From the NCBI RefSeq assembly GCF_900068895.1, contig NZ_CDPK01000002.1:375519-439518 (forward strand): a stretch of DNA of 64,000 nt. Reading direction: 5' to 3'. Source of the DNA: Erwinia sp. ErVv1 (GTDB lineage Bacteria > Pseudomonadota > Gammaproteobacteria > Enterobacterales > Enterobacteriaceae). Below the pieces are notes generated by a model. The model did not search any database, was not told where the DNA came from, and saw nothing but the letters and a program-made list of their open reading frames with translations. A program made the translations under genes and the position numbers. Numbering within the stretch: the first letter of the stretch is position 1; each line of letters starts with the position of its first letter. Below are positions 59,632 through 64,000 of this stretch, one piece after another.

Positions 59632-59658
59632 TTAATGCAACAATTAAACTTGCATTAA
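59632..59658. promoter_or_regulatory. 9-9-9 inverted repeat upstream of the SoxS/MarA-like gene
   Basis: TTAATGCAA-N9-TTGCATTAA has perfect arms and lies 118 bp before the AraC-type gene in its long promoter region (59533-59776, otherwise empty). It does not match the SoxR or marbox consensus I know. Confidence 0.5.
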
Positions 59659-59776
59659 GGCGACCTCTCCTTTACCGTAACTAAGTGCATTCGTTAAAGT
59701 TACCTTTTACTCGCGTCCCTGAGGAAGTTCAGCTCTGACGCATGAGTGAAAACAAAAAAACCAGAAGGGGAAAGCA

Positions 59777-60112
59777 ATGAGTCACGATGATTTTATTAAC
59801 GATCTCGTTAAGTGGATCGATACCCATATCGAAGGGAAAATGGATCTTGATACCGTTGCTGAACGTGCAGGGTACTCCAAATGGCACCTGCAACGGATGT
59901 TTAAACAGCACACCGGCTACGCGCTGGGCGAATACATTCGCGCTCGCCGCCTGAAAAAATCAGCCGAGCGGCTTGCGCGGGGCGCGGAACCTATCCTCGA
60001 CGTGGCGATTTCATTTGGTTTTGACTCTCAGCAGTCCTTTAACCGCAGTTTTAAACGCCAGTTTGGCCAGTCTCCCGGTGCCTGGCGTCGTCAGGTTCAG
60101 GTTTGTGCCTGA
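59777..60112 (+). CDS. AraC-type regulator of the SoxS/MarA/Rob group
   Basis: This 111-residue protein is made only of the two-HTH AraC DNA-binding domain. The first HTH is in LDTVAERAGYSKWHLQRMFKQHTG and the second ends FGFDSQQSFNRSFKRQFGQSPGAWRRQ. These are the signatures of MarA/SoxS/RamA, small monomeric activators of multidrug and oxidative-stress regulons controlled by their own synthesis. AGGGGAAAG lies upstream. It converges on the FAD monooxygenase gene with a 16-bp overlap. I do not assign it to one of the named paralogues. Confidence 0.88.
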   Translation: MSHDDFINDLVKWIDTHIEGKMDLDTVAERAGYSKWHLQRMFKQHTGYALGEYIRARRLKKSAERLARGAEPILDVAISFGFDSQQSFNRSFKRQFGQSPGAWRRQVQVCA

Positions 60113-61320
60113 CCGCTCCCTGTAGGATTAATGTCATAGTCGGGCAGCACAATGGCATCGGCTTTGGGCGTCAGAAACTTTGCCAGCAGCGGCCTGAATA
60201 AGGGGGCGTTTGCCATACGCAGTACGGCATAGCCGAAGGCAATCCCGGCGCGCGAATGGGGAGAGGCCAGGCGCGGTGCAAACCCCGGCACGCTCTGTGC
60301 CTGATTAACATAGGGGCGCATAATTTTTTCCCAGGCAGCGAAGGCCTCTTTATGATCGTCATGACGTCCCAGCTCCCCGGCCAGCACGTAAGCGCCGCAC
60401 ATCCCCAGGCTGGTTCCCATCCCGCTGATGGGGGAGGCGCAATATGCGGCATCACCGACCAGGGCTACTCTTCCCTTTGACCAGCTATCCATTTTAACCT
60501 GTGAAATCTGGTCAAAATAGAGATCGTCTGCGTCATCAAGCGCGGCCAGTACGCGCGGTGTCTCCCAGCCTAAATGGCCAAACTTTTCCCGCAGCACACT
60601 TTTCTGCTCGTGTGCTGAAAGTTTTTCATAGCCACCCGGTGGTTCCTGAAATGACAGCAGTGCACGGGTGGTGCCCAGGTTGTCAGGACGCAGGCAGACG
60701 CATAATCCGCCGGGCGCATTAAACCACCTCATATCTGGCGCGTCGCCCGGCGCGCGGGGCAGGGTGAACCAGGCGGTATAGAGATTAAAGGATCTGCGCT
60801 TGACCTCGTTACCGAACACCAGCTTACGCGTAGAGGATCCGACCCCTTCTGCGGCGATCACCAAATCGAAAACCGCCTCTTCCCCGTGTTCAAAGCCCAC
60901 TTTCACTCCATCAGAGAGCTCTTCAAGTGAGGCGATGCTATCGCCAAATTTATAGGTCACCCCTTTACCGCAGTGTTCAATTAGCAGCTTTGCCAGCTCA
61001 CCGCGCAGAATTTCAAGCTCCGCAACCGGTCCGTTGCCGTCATACGCGCCTGCGCCAAATTGCGCGCGAGTGCGATTTTGCTCATCCACGAATTTTATGC
61101 TCTCTTCATGAGTTGAATTAGCCCGAATGGCCTCTTCAATCCCCATACGCTGCGCTACTACCCGGCCCGCGCCGCGAATATCAATCGTCTGACCGCCGTC
61201 GCGGAATTCTGGCGCCCGCTCGACAACGGTAACCTCCATACCCTGGCGCGACAGCCAGTAGGCCAGCGTGGGGCCCGCAACGCTGGCACCGGTGATCAGG
61301 ATCCTGCGCGTAGCGTTCAT
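60097..61320 (-). CDS. FAD-dependent monooxygenase, TetX-like class A
   Basis: This 407-residue flavoprotein has the GxGxxG-type motif ITGASVAGPTLAYWLSRQG, the DG-type stretch LVIAAEGVGSSTRK and the FAD-binding GRVALVGDAAYCASPISGMGTSLGMCGAYVLAGEL. It resembles TetX and related aromatic hydroxylases. Activity on tetracyclines cannot be assumed. It is co-transcribed with the MarR gene (ATGA overlap), which probably represses it. Confidence 0.88.
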   Translation of the reverse strand: MNATRRILITGASVAGPTLAYWLSRQGMEVTVVERAPEFRDGGQTIDIRGAGRVVAQRMGIEEAIRANSTHEESIKFVDEQNRTRAQFGAGAYDGNGPVAELEILRGELAKLLIEHCGKGVTYKFGDSIASLEELSDGVKVGFEHGEEAVFDLVIAAEGVGSSTRKLVFGNEVKRRSFNLYTAWFTLPRAPGDAPDMRWFNAPGGLCVCLRPDNLGTTRALLSFQEPPGGYEKLSAHEQKSVLREKFGHLGWETPRVLAALDDADDLYFDQISQVKMDSWSKGRVALVGDAAYCASPISGMGTSLGMCGAYVLAGELGRHDDHKEAFAAWEKIMRPYVNQAQSVPGFAPRLASPHSRAGIAFGYAVLRMANAPLFRPLLAKFLTPKADAIVLPDYDINPTGSGQAQT

Positions 61321-61826
61321 CGTTTTTCCTTTTTTGTCAGGGCTGGCAGGCTGTTTTGATAAACGGCGATAACCTGCGCGAGAAAGCGATCTATCGTTGT
61401 GCGATCGTCAGGTGAAAGTGCGCTCAATAGCGCCTCCAGCCCGGTGAGCATTGGCGCGAGATGGCGGTAAGTTTGTGCCACAGAAGCCTGCATGGGACGC
61501 ACCAGCACGCGGCGCTTATCGCTTTGCTGGCGCTCGCGCGCCACGTGCCCGGCGCGCTCCAGCCGGTCAATGACCAGCGTAATGCCCGCGGTAGTAAGGG
61601 AAAGCCGGCGGGCAAGCTCATTGGGAGAGAGCGGCCCCGAAGCGATCAGCTGCTCCATTAGCGCCAGATCGGTCTGATTGATCCCCATTGCGTTGCCCAG
61701 CTCTGCGGCGGCATCACGCGTGAGAATAGCGATCCTCTGCAACTGCTGGGCAATCGTATCGCCTGCTACGGGCATCGCACGCGGATCTTCATTTGGCAAG
61801 GACTCGTGATTAACCTCGTGGTGCAT
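61317..61826 (-). CDS. MarR-family repressor
   Basis: This 169-residue regulator has a winged HTH (LSPNELARRLSLTTAGITLVIDRLERAGHVARERQQSDKRRVLV near residues 66-110). It is the first gene of a two-gene operon with the FAD monooxygenase. The promoter region contains a TTAGTTAGTTAA tract near 61868-61880 that may be part of its operator. The ligand is unknown. Confidence 0.88.
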   Translation of the reverse strand: MHHEVNHESLPNEDPRAMPVAGDTIAQQLQRIAILTRDAAAELGNAMGINQTDLALMEQLIASGPLSPNELARRLSLTTAGITLVIDRLERAGHVARERQQSDKRRVLVRPMQASVAQTYRHLAPMLTGLEALLSALSPDDRTTIDRFLAQVIAVYQNSLPALTKKEKR

Positions 61827-62076
61827 GGTTTTCCTCAGTTTCGATGCGGCCTGATTAGATCGCTAAGTTAGTTAGTTAATATTCCGCAAGCTTAGGCCAG
61901 CCCTCAATCGCTGTCAAGCGGGGGAAATTTCACCTGACTGGGCTTATTCAGCTATCAGTTAATCATTGCTGTATTTCATATTTCATCCCGACGTTAAAAA
62001 CCGCAATAGTGCCTGTCAGTCAGCGGCTGAATGGCGATGGTCGCCATCTCAGGCAGGTTTATCTCCTGGAGGTTAA

Positions 62077-63150
62077 GTGGAACACGTCACGTCATTACCT
62101 ATTCTGGATCTCTCCCATCTTGACGGTTCGGCGGAGCAGCAGCAGGCGTTCCTCGATCGGCTGAGTCAGAGCGCACGGGAAGTGGGGTTTTTCTACCTGA
62201 TCAACCATGGCGTCGATCCCGCACTCTCCGCCGGGGTCCAGCAGCTCTCACGGCGCTTTTTTGCGCTGCCGGATGAGGAGAAAGAGCGGGTCGCGATGAT
62301 TCACTCCCCGCACTTTCGCGGCTACAACCGTGCGGGATCGGAAATCACCCGCAGCCAGCCCGACTGGCGCGAGCAGTTTGATATTGGCGCCGAGCGGGAA
62401 GCGCTGCCGCTGGCTCCAGGCGAAGCGGGCTGGAAGCGACTTCAGGGGCCCAATCTCTGGCCGGAAGCGCTGCCCGAGCTGCAAAGGGAGCTACAGGCCT
62501 GGCAGCAGCAGATGACCCGCATGTCGCTGCGGCTACTGCGCGCCTTTGCCGAAGCCCTTTCGCTGCCCGGTGACGCCTTCGACGGGCTGTATGGTGAAAA
62601 GCCCAATGAACACGTTAAGCTGATCCGTTATCCCGGCAGGACGGGTGATGAGAGCGGGCAGGGCGTTGGGGCACATAAGGACTCCGGGTTTCTCAGCTTC
62701 CTCCTGCAGGATAACCAGCGCGGGCTTCAGGTGGAGGTTGAGCCGGATCGCTGGGTGGATGCGCTGCCGCTGCCCGGCGCGTTTGTGGTTAACATCGGTG
62801 AACTGCTGGAGCTGGCGACTAACGGCTACCTGCGCGCTACCGTCCATCGCGTTATTTCCCCGGCAACGGGTAGCGACAGACTGTCGATCGCGTTTTTCCT
62901 CGGTGCCCAGCTGGACGGCGCCGTACCGGTTTATCAGCTGAACGAACAGCTCAGTCAGCTGGCGCATGGCCCGGCCAGCCATCCGCTCAATCCGCTGCTG
63001 CGGGAGGTGGGCTGGAATTATCTGAAGGGCCGCCTGCGTTCGCACCCTGACGTCGCAGCCCGCTGGTATGGCGACCTGCTGACGCAAAAAATTGATCAAC
63101 CCATTGAGCAACCTTCGTCAAACCGATCGCATAAGGAGCCTTCTCTATGA
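62077..63150 (+). CDS. Isopenicillin-N-synthase-like Fe(II) dioxygenase
   Basis: This 357-residue protein has N-terminal DIOX_N sequence (LPILDLSHLDG, REVGFFYLINHGV) and the iron site His-x-Asp in GAHKDSGF with the distal His in ATVHRVIS. RLSIAFF supplies the 2-oxoglutarate Arg-x-Ser. It has a GTG start with TGGAGG upstream. It overlaps the MetQ-like gene by ATGA, so it acts with the importer. It could oxidise an imported sulfur or amino-acid compound. Confidence 0.88.
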   Translation: MEHVTSLPILDLSHLDGSAEQQQAFLDRLSQSAREVGFFYLINHGVDPALSAGVQQLSRRFFALPDEEKERVAMIHSPHFRGYNRAGSEITRSQPDWREQFDIGAEREALPLAPGEAGWKRLQGPNLWPEALPELQRELQAWQQQMTRMSLRLLRAFAEALSLPGDAFDGLYGEKPNEHVKLIRYPGRTGDESGQGVGAHKDSGFLSFLLQDNQRGLQVEVEPDRWVDALPLPGAFVVNIGELLELATNGYLRATVHRVISPATGSDRLSIAFFLGAQLDGAVPVYQLNEQLSQLAHGPASHPLNPLLREVGWNYLKGRLRSHPDVAARWYGDLLTQKIDQPIEQPSSNRSHKEPSL

Positions 63151-63959
63151 CTCGCCACGCCGCCGTTAGCCTCAGCGGGCTCGCCCTGTTAATTTCTCTC
63201 TCCTTTACCGCCCAGGCGGAGGAGGCGCTGCGGGTCGCAGCCGATCCGGTTCCCCATGCGGAGATCCTGAACTATGTGAAAAAAATCGACCCCTCCCTCA
63301 ACCTGAAAGTGATTGAGCTGACCAGCGGGGTCAACGCCAATGAACTGCTGGCACACGGCGACGTGGATGCTAACTATTTCCAGCATGTTCCCTATCTGCG
63401 CGAGCAGGAGAAGGCGCTGGGACAGACCTTCCGCGTTGCGGCGACCGTACATATTGAGCCGCTGGGGATCTACTCCCACAAGATTAAAACCCTTAGCGCA
63501 CTGCGCGATAATGCCAGCGTTGCGGTGCCAAATAACGTCACCAATCTCAGCCGTTCGCTCTACCTGCTGCAAAAAGAGGGCTTGATCAAACTGAAGCCAG
63601 GCTATGACGACCCGGCAAAAAATCAGGCTACGCCGCAGGATATCGCCAGCAACCCGAAACATCTGAAGATCCTGGAAGTGGAGTCACCGCAGATCCCCCG
63701 GGCGCTGGACGATGTTGACCTGGCGGTGATCAACGGTAATTACGCCCTGGAGGCCGGCCTGGTGCCAGCCAGAGATGCGCTCGGTCTGGAAAGTTCGCAG
63801 CATAATCCCTATGCCAACATTTTGGTCACCACGCCTGCCCTGGCAGGGGATGCGCGTATCAAGCGCCTGGCAAAGGATTTGCAGTCAGAGCAGGTGGCCG
63901 AATTTATCCGCCAAAACTATAAGGGATCGGTGATCCCGGTTACGGGACAGCCGCAATGA
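63147..63959 (+). CDS. MetQ/NlpA-type ABC substrate-binding protein
   Basis: This 270-residue protein has a signal peptide (about 24 residues, ending AQA-EE). The NlpA/MetQ fold is shown by GVNANELLAHGDVDANYFQHVPYL, VAVPNNVTNLSRSLYLLQKEGLI and AVINGNYALEAGL. It lacks a lipobox Cys, unlike MetQ, so it is probably a soluble periplasmic protein. It is coupled to both neighbours by 4-bp overlaps. Substrate: methionine-like or another sulfur compound (inference). Confidence 0.88.
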   Translation: MTRHAAVSLSGLALLISLSFTAQAEEALRVAADPVPHAEILNYVKKIDPSLNLKVIELTSGVNANELLAHGDVDANYFQHVPYLREQEKALGQTFRVAATVHIEPLGIYSHKIKTLSALRDNASVAVPNNVTNLSRSLYLLQKEGLIKLKPGYDDPAKNQATPQDIASNPKHLKILEVESPQIPRALDDVDLAVINGNYALEAGLVPARDALGLESSQHNPYANILVTTPALAGDARIKRLAKDLQSEQVAEFIRQNYKGSVIPVTGQPQ

Positions 63960-64000
63960 TCAGACTCGACAGGGTGTCAAAACAGTATCCGGGCGCGTTA
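63956..64000 (+). CDS. ABC transporter ATP-binding protein, MetN-like (partial)
   Basis: Only the first 15 codons are inside the window (MIRLDRVSKQYPGAL). The start overlaps the binding-protein stop (ATGA). The sequence has the form of an ABC ATPase N-terminus and the context points to MetN. A permease gene is expected beyond the window. Confidence 0.7.
   Translation, partial: MIRLDRVSKQYPGAL

Overview
The window looks like chromosomal DNA of an enterobacterium, most likely Erwiniaceae (Pantoea/Erwinia type). The housekeeping order azoR-hrpA, ydgD-ydgU-asr, rstA-rstB, ydgI, ydgH<>pntAB, uspE-fnr and smrA follows the Escherichia backbone. The plant-associated flavour comes from a PL1 pectate lyase, a D-arabinitol operon and many transporter, LysR and peptidase islets. 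I found no rRNA, tRNA or CRISPR array.

Layout. Positions 1-650 hold no gene but a repeat-rich, strongly folded region beside the azoR terminator. From 0.65 to 6.5 kb lie azoR, the helicase hrpA and a pectate lyase without a signal peptide. From 6.6 to 10 kb lie ydgD, the 27-residue ydgU, the repeat protein gene asr, and a divergent NmrA-type reductase/TetR pair with two matching operators. From 10 to 22.4 kb lie an M32 carboxypeptidase, the RstB/RstA two-component system (which in Escherichia controls asr), an unknown 137-aa gene, the antiporter ydgI, ydgH, the transhydrogenase pntAB, uspE and fnr. From 22.5 to 27.9 kb is a D-arabinitol module: dalD-dalK-dalT with a divergent SorC-type regulator. 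smrA follows.

The most notable region is 28.6-36.4 kb. A 6,664-bp Tn3-family transposon has 38-bp ends that share the same outer 33 bp and a perfect TTTTA target duplication. It carries a resolvase, a res region, a transposase gene broken by one frameshift and one amber codon, and a type VI secretion cargo: two PAAR proteins with near-identical transthyretin-like tails, a papain-like candidate effector with Cys and His motifs, and a predicted lipoprotein immunity protein. The transposon sits inside a DUF4225-type gene that can be rejoined by reading across the insertion. That gene converges on a small membrane-protein gene and may itself be a toxin/immunity relic.

From 36.7 to 41.2 kb lie an aromatic-acid-type MFS transporter, the 2-oxoadipate dioxygenase-like hglS/ydcJ and a type-B carboxylesterase; a chemoreceptor with a flagellar-type promoter follows. 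From 43 to 55 kb are amino-acid and peptide modules: LysR/aminotransferase/binding protein, pepT, a YodC-like small gene, osmC, a TyrP/Mtr-type permease, a DppA-like binding protein, and LysR/M20 peptidase/MFS. From 55 kb on are sotB, a virK/ybjX gene, a 3-hydroxyisobutyrate-dehydrogenase-like gene, an Rrf2 regulator, a SoxS/MarA-like regulator converging on a MarR/FAD-monooxygenase pair, and an operon of a 2-oxoglutarate-type oxygenase with MetQ- and MetN-like transporter genes that runs off the end of the window.
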